Assembly (NCBI GenBank): GCA_016209245.1
Contig: JACQWN010000659.1
Location: 1 to 6,305, forward strand
Direction of reading: 5' to 3'
Source of the DNA: Bacteroidia bacterium
GTDB lineage: Bacteria; Bacteroidota; Bacteroidia; Bacteroidales; BM523
DNA length: 6,305 nucleotides
Position 1 is the first letter of the stretch; each line of letters starts with the position of its first letter. The notes beneath the pieces are model-generated. The model saw nothing but the letters and a program-made list of their open reading frames with translations, had not been told where the DNA came from and ran no database searches. The translations under genes were made by a program, and so were the position numbers. Positions 1-6,037 of this stretch are shown here, piece by piece.

Positions 1-227
1 CCGATTTTAATGGCTGTACTGAAGATGATAGTTCTTATGTGGCAGCTTATCAGCCGATTAACATTTCACTCTTTGCCACTGACGAAACCTGCGCTGATGA
101 TGACGGCTTTATTGACTTAACTGTTTCAGGCGGAACTGCTCCTTATACATTTAACTGGACAGGCGGTTTTACTGTTCAGAATATTTCAGGGCTATCCAAC
201 GGTACTTATAATGTTACAGTAACATAA
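1..227 (+). CDS. 3' end of an SprB-repeat surface protein gene (5' truncated by the window, abnormal 3' end)
   Basis: The frame is open from base 3 to a TAA at 225-227, giving about 74 residues. No start is visible: the GTG at 39 lies inside the open frame and is not a convincing start. The residues ETCADDDGFIDLTVSGG, then APYTFNW, then GLSNGTYNVTVT, match the SprB/PKD-like repeat of Bacteroidetes surface and gliding adhesins, where an acidic, Cys-containing start leads to GGxxPYxxxW and ends in G-x-Y-x-VTVT. In that family the repeat normally continues as VTVTDxxGC and the protein ends in a type IX sorting domain. Here the frame stops directly after VTVT, so the C terminus is missing. The stop lies in a palindrome shared with the opposing gene (206-2005). 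The repeat assignment is strong. The role (adhesion or extracellular structure) is inferred from the family. Confidence 0.7.
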   Translation, partial: DFNGCTEDDSSYVAAYQPINISLFATDETCADDDGFIDLTVSGGTAPYTFNWTGGFTVQNISGLSNGTYNVTVT

Positions 228-235
228 TATGTACT
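201..235. repeat. Palindromic junction between two opposed SprB-repeat genes
   Basis: ATGTTAC (211-217), a central A (218) and GTAACAT (219-225) form a perfect palindrome. Imperfect pairing extends to 201-217 against 219-235 (14 of 17 positions). Both strands read Val-Thr-Val-Thr here (GTT ACA GTA ACA on plus, GTT ACT GTA ACA on minus). Both reading frames meet stop codons immediately afterwards, at 225-227 on plus and 208-206 on minus. Confidence 0.75.
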
Positions 236-2005
236 ATTGCCAGGTAAAGCGCTGATATCCTGAGTAATATCGCTTGTTGACCATAAGTACGAATAAGGAG
301 GGGTTCCTCCGGCAGCTGTCAGATTGATGCTGCCATCGTTAGTTGTGCATGTTTCCCCTTCAGGAATAAGTAAAAGGGAAAGAGCGCCTGGTTGAGAAAT
401 TTCGACAGAATCAACTTTTGTTGCTAAATTGGCATCAGTAACAGTAACCGCATACCAGCCGGCAATAAGGGTATCAATAAGAGATGTTGTTTCTCCGTTT
501 GACCAGGAATAAGAATAAGGAGTACGTCCGTCACCTGTGACTGTAAGTAAAATCTCGCCGTCATTTCCGTTATAACATGAGACATTAGTTGTTGAAAACG
601 AAAGAATAATCTGTCCGAACTTAGCGATAAACATGTCTTTGACGCCGGTGAGAGCGTTGGTGAGGATATTTCCCTCAATGTTAATATTATTAGAAGTAAA
701 ATCACCTAAAAAAATATTGCATCCATCATTATCAACAGTCGAGGTTTGAGAAATATCAGCACTATTTCCATAACCGCGTTTTGCAGTCAATATAGAACCA
801 TTTTTATCGCATTCGACCATGAATGCATCACTTGAAGCAGACCAGGTCAGTGTGTAATTACCAAACGAAATATTTCCGCTATAAGAACCACCAAAGATAA
901 CGTGGTCGTCATTAACATTAATGGAATAACCTCTATCATCGTTTCCTGAACCATAGTTATCGGCAAATCTTAAAGTTCCGTCAGCAGAATAGCTGACAAG
1001 AAAAATATCATTACTACCAGAATTTGGTAAAGTCTCTATTGATGGAATGGAAGAAGTTGAATCAATAGTTAAAGTCGGGCTATTATAGTAACCTGTAATA
1101 AAAATATTTCCCTGATTGTCAACAACATGACGCCATGCATAATCATCAACAGTTCCCTGAATTTTTCTCAACCATAATCCGTTTCCATCTGAATTCGTCT
1201 TGTAAATAAATATGTCAACTGACCCACCAATGCTAGTAATAAGCCCAAGATCAAAAGTGAGATTATCATCAAATAATCCTGAGAAATAATAGTCATTTCC
1301 ATAAGCACGAACAGTCCGGAAAGTGGAATTTAATTGATCTCCGGGAATTTTTTTTGCCCAGACAGCATTTCCATCAATATCAAATTTAGCGATAAAATTC
1401 TGTCGAATTCCAGAGCCGCCATCATCCAAAGGAAAAGTACCGCCAATAAAAGTAATGTCCGTAAAAAATTGACCGCACATGATAATATTATTATCATTAT
1501 CGGTAGTAATGAAACCTCTGACTTGATTCCCTGCTCCATATCCGATATCATACGCCCATATCAGAGTTCCATCAACAGAATATTTTGATAGAAAAAGGTC
1601 GGTTCCTCCGATTGAAGCTAATGGGGTTCCATCAAAATCACAATTATTGCTGTAAGCCCCCGAAACATAAATATAATTATTATCATTGCTTATTGCAATA
1701 CCACCAGAAATTTCTGTTCCTGCACTTCCAATTTCTTTTAACCAAACAATATTTCCATTTCTATCATGCTTTGAAATGAAAATATCATTTCCACCAACTG
1801 CGGTTATCGAAAAAGCGCCTTGACTAACAGTGCCTGTATATCTGCCGGTGGTATAAATATTCCCGGAAGCATCCTTTGTTACCGCATTTGGTTCATTGAC
1901 CCCAGCCCCTGTAAAATGGGATGTCCATAAAAGATCTGAATTTTGTGCAAAGATAAGATTATTGAGAAACAGACCTGATATAGAAAACAATAGTATTTTT
2001 TTCAT
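206..2005 (-). CDS. Secreted seven-blade beta-propeller (SBBP-like) protein with two SprB repeats, C terminus probably lost
   Basis: The 599-residue product starts at ATG (2005-2003) with a clear signal peptide: MKK, a hydrophobic stretch, and a likely cleavage after Ala20 (IFA-Q). Residues of about 30-460 hold seven propeller-like repeats, recognisable by lines such as DASGNIYTTGRY, DNQGNIFITGYY and DNDGCNIFLGDF, with an intervening 'GxDIFxxKxxxxGxxxW' pattern. This suggests a seven-blade SBBP/lipoprotein-like propeller. Residues of about 466-539 and 540-599 are two SprB repeats (GGTPPYSYLW; YAVTVTDAN). The second stops at VTVTL with no type IX C-terminal sorting domain, although such proteins normally carry one, so the gene is probably truncated at the junction with the opposing SprB gene. 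It lies 119 bp downstream of the peptide gene on the same strand, and nothing ties it functionally to the RiPP genes. The fold is well supported; the ligand and role are unknown. Confidence 0.8.
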   Translation of the reverse strand: MKKILLFSISGLFLNNLIFAQNSDLLWTSHFTGAGVNEPNAVTKDASGNIYTTGRYTGTVSQGAFSITAVGGNDIFISKHDRNGNIVWLKEIGSAGTEISGGIAISNDNNYIYVSGAYSNNCDFDGTPLASIGGTDLFLSKYSVDGTLIWAYDIGYGAGNQVRGFITTDNDNNIIMCGQFFTDITFIGGTFPLDDGGSGIRQNFIAKFDIDGNAVWAKKIPGDQLNSTFRTVRAYGNDYYFSGLFDDNLTFDLGLITSIGGSVDIFIYKTNSDGNGLWLRKIQGTVDDYAWRHVVDNQGNIFITGYYNSPTLTIDSTSSIPSIETLPNSGSNDIFLVSYSADGTLRFADNYGSGNDDRGYSINVNDDHVIFGGSYSGNISFGNYTLTWSASSDAFMVECDKNGSILTAKRGYGNSADISQTSTVDNDGCNIFLGDFTSNNINIEGNILTNALTGVKDMFIAKFGQIILSFSTTNVSCYNGNDGEILLTVTGDGRTPYSYSWSNGETTSLIDTLIAGWYAVTVTDANLATKVDSVEISQPGALSLLLIPEGETCTTNDGSINLTAAGGTPPYSYLWSTSDITQDISALPGNSTYYVTVTL

Positions 2006-2035
2006 ATATTTATATTAACAGATTAAAATTATTAG

Positions 2036-2106
2036 AATTTTTTACATTTCTGAAGATAAAAATTTCAGAAGAAAATTCAATTTTTTTGCTTGTAAATGTA
2101 AAAAAA
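2036..2106. repeat. Nested AT-rich inverted repeats between the peptide gene and the propeller gene
   Basis: An outer 12-bp pair, TTTTTTACATTT (2038-2049) and AAATGTAAAAAA (2094-2105), encloses part of an inner pair, TTCTGAA (2048-2054) and TTCAGAA (2064-2070). The two overlap by two bases, so they could form alternative hairpins on the minus-strand transcript after the peptide gene. They might act as a processing or weak termination structure, but the composition is so AT-rich that chance is possible. Confidence 0.3.
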
Positions 2107-2124
2107 TTTTTTAGATAATATTGA

Positions 2125-2295
2125 TTACGAAGGACCTGGGGTAGCTCCATCAACTCCCGTACCTGGTGTGTTATTTGTTGAATCAACTTTTAAAATAACA
2201 ATATCAGGAGTGTTCCAAGTTTTTTTGGAAATGTGGGAAAGATTAAAAGAACTATCCTTTTCGGATTTTATCAAATCTTGAGAAGATTCATTCAT
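2125..2295 (-). CDS. Candidate lasso-type RiPP precursor peptide (56 aa)
   Basis: The chosen start is ATG at 2295-2293; the longer TTG start at 2322 overlaps a likely promoter box. The peptide has a polar N-terminal leader, then KKTWNTPDIVILKVDST (residues 24-40), which resembles the lasso leader pattern Y/W-x-x-P-x-L...T recognised by the leader-binding B1 protein. If Thr40 is the conserved Thr at -2, the core is residues 42-56, NTPGTGVDGATPGPS. Asp49, the only acidic residue in it, is then core position 8, fitting a macrolactam between the Asn1 amine and the Asp8 side chain. The tail is short, GATPGPS, and ends in Ser. There is no aromatic or basic residue to act as a steric plug, so threading is doubtful. 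The adjacent cyclase homologue on the same strand supports the call. The product class is inferred; another RiPP type or an unmodified peptide remains possible. Confidence 0.6.
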   Translation of the reverse strand: MNESSQDLIKSEKDSSFNLSHISKKTWNTPDIVILKVDSTNNTPGTGVDGATPGPS

Positions 2296-2319
2296 TACAA
2301 AACATTTAAAAAAGTGCGA

Positions 2320-2327
2320 CAAAAGTA
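2320..2327 (-). promoter_or_regulatory. Putative -7 box (TACTTTTG) of the precursor peptide gene
   Basis: The minus strand reads TACTTTTG, an exact match to the Bacteroidetes -7 consensus TAnnTTTG, 24 bases before the ATG at 2295. No good -33 TTTG is seen; the upstream region is a run of A and T. This position argues that the peptide gene can be transcribed separately from the cyclase gene, and that the TTG at 2322, which lies inside the box, is not the start. Confidence 0.45.
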
Positions 2328-2386
2328 AAAGAAATTATTATTTTTTAAAAAAAATACATATAAAATGTGGTAATTGCTTAAAAATT

Positions 2387-4270
2387 TTATCTGCCCGGTT
2401 GAAAATTTTTAATAAATAATCCTATTAATATTGATTTTAGTACATTGATAAAATATTTATTGTTTTTAAATAAAATAATATTATTTTTAATCAAAGACAA
2501 TTTTGGGGTATTAAAATACTTATTCATAAGCGTTGAGTTGCATATTTCAGATGATAAATATATAATTTCATCTTTTGATTTCAGCATACGTTGAACAATA
2601 TCATAAGATTGGCGACCACGGTAAGGATTATTAATAATATCGGAAGGCAAATAATTAATTAATGAATTTCTGACAAGTTTTCTGTTTTGTTTATTATCTG
2701 AATATACAGATATTGGGATACCAAAGCAGTATGTCATTAATTTAATATCATTAGTTGGGTCACAAATATTCAAATAGTATCCGGCGCCAATATTGTTCCA
2801 GATATCACCGCCGATTGACGATCCTGGTTTTAACATATTATAGCGTATTTTTTTTTGATTTTTTACGATTCTGAACCATGGATCATAGCCCATTTCTTGC
2901 ATTTTTTCTTTTATTTTGAGTTGTTTTGTGAACTCAGGATTTATAAATGAATTTTTTAAATATGGAAAATATCCTCGTTTAACGAATTTATAAAAATTAA
3001 TAAGTGATAAAGGTATTATCAGAGAAAATATTTTATTAAAATCTGCTTCTGTAATATATTTTAAAATAGTACTAAAATCAGAGATTTTTTTGTAATAAGA
3101 CGTAATTGTCCAGGAAATAGTTGCATTACCCCCTTGTCCGGTTAGAATTGTTCCGATATTCATTTCTTTTGCTTTTTCCAATATTGCATTGAGCCAATAG
3201 GCATTTGAGGCAGCGTGAAAAGGTTCATCGAGTAACCAAAGCATTTTTTTTATTCCATCAAGCGGAGATATATGTGCAGCATCCACAGGAAAAAGGTCAA
3301 TATTTCCAAGAAAATCAGCAGTTATTTTGGTTAAAGGATATTCATTAGCAATATGGTTTTTACTATTTTGATTTTTTGTTTCATACAAAGGAACTGATGT
3401 AAATGCATATAATCGTTTATTTTCAACTTTTAAATATTTTGAGGCCATTGCAGCAACCGAACTGCTATCAAGTCCGCTGCTTAACATTATTCCAATTGGT
3501 TTGATACTTCGTAAACGATATTTAACAGCTTTAGAAAAAATATCCAAAAATGTTTTATAATAATCTGATTCTTTAGGAAATCTAATGTCAGGGACATTTT
3601 CAAGAAACCAATATCTCTGTTTGAAAAAATTACCATTAGAATTAATAGTAATATAATGAGCAGGGGGAAGCCTGAGAATTTCATTGTATCCTGTTTCTTC
3701 ACCTGAAGGCATCCAGGATACTAAAATTTTTGCTATAAATAGTTCATTGATTGATAAATGAATATTAAGAGAGAGCAACCCTTTTTTGCAAGAAGAGAAC
3801 GCAAAATACTTTTCATTCCTGTGCCAATATAAACTTGTATTCCCATGATGGTCCCTCGCCAGAAATAATTTTTTTTCTTTTCTGTCCCAAACTGCAAAAG
3901 ACCAATCGCCGAACAAATGTTTTGGGCTGTCGCTGCCCCATTTTTGGTATGCTTTCAGAATGAAGTAGCTTTCGGGCTTTGTAGTAAGGCATGAGCGGTC
4001 AAGCCGGAGCTGGTCCACTAATTCTTCGCGGTTGTCAATGCGGGCTGCGGCAGTCAGCACCAGATTGCCATCATCGGAAATAACAGGCAGCTTTTCATAT
4101 ACCGATTCCGGGGTATTAAATAAATGAAGTTGCCCCAGCCCAATATTTTGTTCGTACCAAATATCTCCACCATCAGGACCCCAATATTTCATGGGTTCTT
4201 TCATTTGGTTGAGAAGTTCGGCAGTTACCGGTTTGCCGTCAAAATTAGTTATGCCGAAGATTGCGGACAT
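2387..4270 (-). CDS. Asparagine-synthetase-like protein, probable lasso peptide cyclase (C protein)
   Basis: The 627-residue product starts MSAIFGITNFDG and has the full class B asparagine synthetase layout. The N-terminal glutaminase-like domain (about 1-190) keeps RIDNREEL, GDWSFAVWD and ARDHHGNTSLYW. The C-terminal ATP-pyrophosphatase domain has LSSGLDSSSVA (263-273), the adenylating P-loop. The nucleophile Cys2 of true enzymes is Ser2, so glutamine hydrolysis should be lost. The usual GEGxDE segment is GQGGNATISW (378-387), and YRGRQSYD (about 550-557) resembles the RRGxQxxDW motif of asparagine-synthase-related proteins from RiPP clusters. Lasso cyclases use this fold to adenylate an Asp/Glu side chain and join it to the core N terminus. 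The 56-aa peptide gene begins 91 bp downstream on the same strand. The fold is very sure; cyclase function is inferred from context and the missing Cys. A different amide-forming role is the main alternative. Confidence 0.8.
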   Translation of the reverse strand: MSAIFGITNFDGKPVTAELLNQMKEPMKYWGPDGGDIWYEQNIGLGQLHLFNTPESVYEKLPVISDDGNLVLTAAARIDNREELVDQLRLDRSCLTTKPESYFILKAYQKWGSDSPKHLFGDWSFAVWDRKEKKLFLARDHHGNTSLYWHRNEKYFAFSSCKKGLLSLNIHLSINELFIAKILVSWMPSGEETGYNEILRLPPAHYITINSNGNFFKQRYWFLENVPDIRFPKESDYYKTFLDIFSKAVKYRLRSIKPIGIMLSSGLDSSSVAAMASKYLKVENKRLYAFTSVPLYETKNQNSKNHIANEYPLTKITADFLGNIDLFPVDAAHISPLDGIKKMLWLLDEPFHAASNAYWLNAILEKAKEMNIGTILTGQGGNATISWTITSYYKKISDFSTILKYITEADFNKIFSLIIPLSLINFYKFVKRGYFPYLKNSFINPEFTKQLKIKEKMQEMGYDPWFRIVKNQKKIRYNMLKPGSSIGGDIWNNIGAGYYLNICDPTNDIKLMTYCFGIPISVYSDNKQNRKLVRNSLINYLPSDIINNPYRGRQSYDIVQRMLKSKDEIIYLSSEICNSTLMNKYFNTPKLSLIKNNIILFKNNKYFINVLKSILIGLFIKNFQPGR

Positions 4271-4333
4271 GATTCAATATTTTCATTCAAATACTTCCAT
4301 AAGATTTAAAATAATAATAATAACTGCGGACGC

Positions 4334-4466
4334 TAATTAGTGTCTGTCCATAATGTCGAAATTTGCCACTAATTGCACGAATTAAAATCAAGTTTTTCGT
4401 GTAAATTCGTGCAATTCGTGGCTATAGATTTCTTTGTGAACTGACTTTACAGACAGACACTAATTA
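4334..4466. mobile_element. 133-bp MITE-like element with 15-bp terminal inverted repeats
   Basis: Perfect terminal inverted repeats TAATTAGTGTCTGTC (4334-4348) and GACAGACACTAATTA (4452-4466) bound the element, with weaker matching further in (TAAxGTC). Inside is a second inverted repeat, 19-bp arms with one mismatch, at 4365-4383 and 4404-4422 (AATTCGTGCAATTCGTGGC). TTCGTG also recurs three times within 4396-4420. There is no reading frame of note. The short length, terminal repeats, lack of coding capacity and intergenic site fit a non-autonomous miniature element. The outermost AT-rich bases (TAATTA or TAAT) could be target duplication instead of repeat. It fills most of the 285-bp gap between the ATPase and cyclase genes. 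I cannot assign an insertion sequence family. Confidence 0.6.
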
Positions 4467-4490
4467 ATTCCACAAAATTATAAAAATTCG

Positions 4491-4512
4491 GGGAATAATA
4501 ATCCCTTTTTTT
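4491..4512 (+). terminator. Weak hairpin with T-run downstream of the ATPase gene
   Basis: GGGA (4491-4494) pairs with TCCC (4502-4505), followed by seven T on the plus strand. On the minus strand, where the ATPase gene ends 44 bases upstream at 4556, the same hairpin is followed by CGAATTTTTA. The stem is only four base pairs, so this is a marginal call, most plausible as a weak bidirectional terminator. Confidence 0.2.
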
Positions 4513-4555
4513 AATAAATTCTACAGAATAACAGTCCTCATTTTACAAGATTTCG

Positions 4556-5731
4556 TCATGAATTGATGAGTCGTATCAGCTTTGAAAGATTCATCCATGA
4601 ATAAACATTTACATCCGAGGCGATATAATCATTATTGCTGCCATAGATGATGTAAGAATTTTCGGGTGGATTGCCTGTAAGTGCATTCCAAAATTTAATA
4701 TTATTTAAGAAACTGTAATTAAATGTTTTGGACGATTTTATTTCAATTGGTACTAATCCTAAAGCTTTTTCAACAATACAATCAATTTCTTCTCCCTTAT
4801 TATCTCTCCAGAAATAGCAATTGGTTTGTAATCCTTGGTTATATCTGTATTTGACAAATTCCGTAATAATTAAATTTTCAAAAAGACTACCTATGTGATA
4901 ATGAGTATTCAATTGACTTACCGTTTCGATACGGAGTAAAGAAACGGCTAATCCCACATCATAAAAGTAAAGTTTTGGCATTTTTACTATCCTTTTATTA
5001 AAATTCTTATAATAAGGTTGTAACAGAAATATAATATAGCTTGCCTCCAGTACGGATATCCATGATTTTGCGGTATTTACAGAAATCCCTGCGTCTTGAG
5101 CAAGCGAAGACAGGTTCAGCAGATTACCTGTTCTTGCAGCACATAATTGCAGAAAGCGAATGAAATCGGCAAGATTTGTTATTTGTTTAATTGATCTTAC
5201 ATCGCGTTCAAGATATGTCTCAATATAATTGGGATAAAAATAACGGCTTTCGATTTGCAGGTCGTATAGACCGGGATACAGACCATTGAAAAGCAGCGTT
5301 TCATATTCTTTTCCCTGTATTCCGACATTTTGGATTTCGGAAATACTCAAAGGTAAAAGTTTTAGAATTGCAGCTCTTCCTGCCAGGGACTGGCTAATTT
5401 TTTCATGCAGTAAAAAATTTTGCGAACCGGACAAAATAAATTGTCCGGGAATTTTTTTTTCATCCACTGTAATCTGGATGTAAGAGAATAACTCGGGAGC
5501 ATGCTGAATTTCATCAATAATGGCTTTTTCTCCGCAACGGATAATAAAATTTTGGGGATCATTAATTGCAAGTAAACGTGTCTCCGGGTTTTCAAGAATA
5601 AAGTATTGATATTCAGGGAAAATATGCTTTAGCAATGTCGTTTTCCCTGATTGTCTGGGTCCTGTCAGGGATATGACAGGATATTTTTCAGCCATTTTTT
5701 TAATTACCGGGCTTATTTCTCTTTCTATCAT
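4556..5731 (-). CDS. AAA family ATPase with C-terminal DUF4143 domain
   Basis: The 391-residue product has the standard length and order for this family. The N-terminal AAA_14-type ATPase carries Walker A GPRQSGKT (24-31), Walker B AIIDEIQ (70-76), sensor segment FILSGSQNF (98-106) and LAGRAA after it. A winged-helix-like linker follows (LSSLAQDAGISVNTAKSWISVLEASYII). The C-terminal DUF4143 part contains FYDVGLAVSLL and a nuclease-like signature GEEIDCIVE...IEIKSS (about 313-334), which resembles a PD-(D/E)xK core. The start ATG at 5731 matches the family N terminus. The family is common and often variable between strains in Bacteroidetes and anaerobes, and its function is not settled; nuclease or defence/mobility roles have been suggested. 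No link to the RiPP genes is evident. A promoter box (5762-5769) and a 39-nt palindrome lie just upstream. Confidence 0.9.
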   Translation of the reverse strand: MIEREISPVIKKMAEKYPVISLTGPRQSGKTTLLKHIFPEYQYFILENPETRLLAINDPQNFIIRCGEKAIIDEIQHAPELFSYIQITVDEKKIPGQFILSGSQNFLLHEKISQSLAGRAAILKLLPLSISEIQNVGIQGKEYETLLFNGLYPGLYDLQIESRYFYPNYIETYLERDVRSIKQITNLADFIRFLQLCAARTGNLLNLSSLAQDAGISVNTAKSWISVLEASYIIFLLQPYYKNFNKRIVKMPKLYFYDVGLAVSLLRIETVSQLNTHYHIGSLFENLIITEFVKYRYNQGLQTNCYFWRDNKGEEIDCIVEKALGLVPIEIKSSKTFNYSFLNNIKFWNALTGNPPENSYIIYGSNNDYIASDVNVYSWMNLSKLIRLINS

Positions 5732-5761
5732 ATTGAAAATTATTGTGAATTATTGATACAG

Positions 5762-5769
5762 CAAAGATA
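5762..5769 (-). promoter_or_regulatory. Putative -7 box (TATCTTTG) of the ATPase gene
   Basis: The minus strand reads TATCTTTG, an exact TAnnTTTG match, 30 bases before the ATPase ATG at 5731. A TTG 22 bases further upstream (5794-5792) could serve as the -33 element; it lies inside the 39-nt palindrome, so a protein bound there would be placed to block or modulate this promoter. Confidence 0.5.
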
Positions 5770-5777
5770 AGAAAAAA

Positions 5778-5816
5778 TTCGTACAATTTTGCAATTATAT
5801 TGCAAAATTGTACGAA
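5778..5816. repeat. 39-nt perfect inverted repeat upstream of the ATPase gene
   Basis: TTCGTACAATTTTGCAAT (5778-5795) and ATTGCAAAATTGTACGAA (5799-5816) are perfect 18-bp arms separated by TAT. No T-run follows on either strand, so it is unlikely to be a classical terminator. It overlaps the -33 region of the putative ATPase promoter, suggesting an operator, or a cruciform or element end. Confidence 0.7.
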
Positions 5817-5903
5817 CAGTGATTAAGGCAATGGTTATCAATGCGCTGGTATTATGAAATTTTAATTATATTAAGCCAATCTTTATCAGGTCTAAACCGA
5901 CAA

Positions 5904-5931
5904 TAATAGCGTTACATTTGTAACGCTATTA
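5904..5931. repeat. 28-nt perfect inverted repeat in the divergent spacer
   Basis: TAATAGCGTTACA (5904-5916) and TGTAACGCTATTA (5919-5931) are perfect 13-bp arms with a TT spacer. No terminator-type T-run follows on either strand. The short spacer favours binding of a dimeric regulator over an RNA hairpin, but no regulator gene is in the window. Confidence 0.6.
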
Positions 5932-5963
5932 AAAATTTGTGTAATTAATCAGTATTTTCCAGA

Positions 5964-5984
5964 CAAAGATAATTATTATCTTTG
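5964..5984. promoter_or_regulatory. 21-nt palindrome carrying a TATCTTTG -7 box on each strand
   Basis: CAAAGATAAT (5964-5973), a central T and ATTATCTTTG (5975-5984) form a perfect palindrome. The right half gives TATCTTTG on the plus strand at 5977-5984, an exact TAnnTTTG match 53 bases before the nucleotidyltransferase ATG. The left half gives the same box on the minus strand. It could be a promoter with an overlapping operator. No clear -33 TTTG is seen at the expected distance on the plus strand. Confidence 0.4.
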
Positions 5985-6037
5985 AAGGTGTTTATGCTTA
6001 ATTCTAAATTTTGAACAGAAATCTAAATAGTATATAT

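Larger units (their letters stand above)
5732..6037. other. Divergent intergenic spacer between the ATPase and nucleotidyltransferase genes
   Basis: This 306-bp stretch separates two divergently transcribed genes. It holds the three perfect palindromes and two TATCTTTG promoter-like sites described separately. I found no reading frame longer than a few codons, no tRNA-like fold, and no protein-coding remnant in it. Confidence 0.6.

Noticed and set aside
39..227. GTG at 39 as the start of a 62-aa gene
   Set aside because: The same frame is open from base 3 with repeat-like sequence upstream, so this is the tail of a longer gene.
1330..1588. Overlapping short frames on both strands inside the propeller gene
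   Set aside because: They are shadows of the 599-aa frame, with no domain signature, no promoter and unlikely protein sequence.
2296..2322. TTG start giving a 65-aa precursor
   Set aside because: The TTG overlaps a good -7 promoter box and the ATG at 2295 gives a normal leader length for a RiPP precursor.
3487..3702. 71-aa minus-strand frame inside the cyclase gene
   Set aside because: It overlaps the well-conserved asparagine-synthetase frame and has low-complexity hydrophobic composition.
2387..4270. Housekeeping asparagine synthetase B
   Set aside because: Loss of Cys2, the altered GEGxDE segment and the adjacent leader-bearing peptide gene argue against a normal glutamine-dependent enzyme.
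4306..4322. ATAATAATA run as a functional repeat
   Set aside because: It is a short simple-sequence stretch in an AT-rich spacer, expected by chance in this composition.
4396..4422. TTCGTG repeats as a CRISPR array
   Set aside because: The repeat units are only six bases with 9-10 base spacing and lie within an inverted-repeat element; there are no cas genes.
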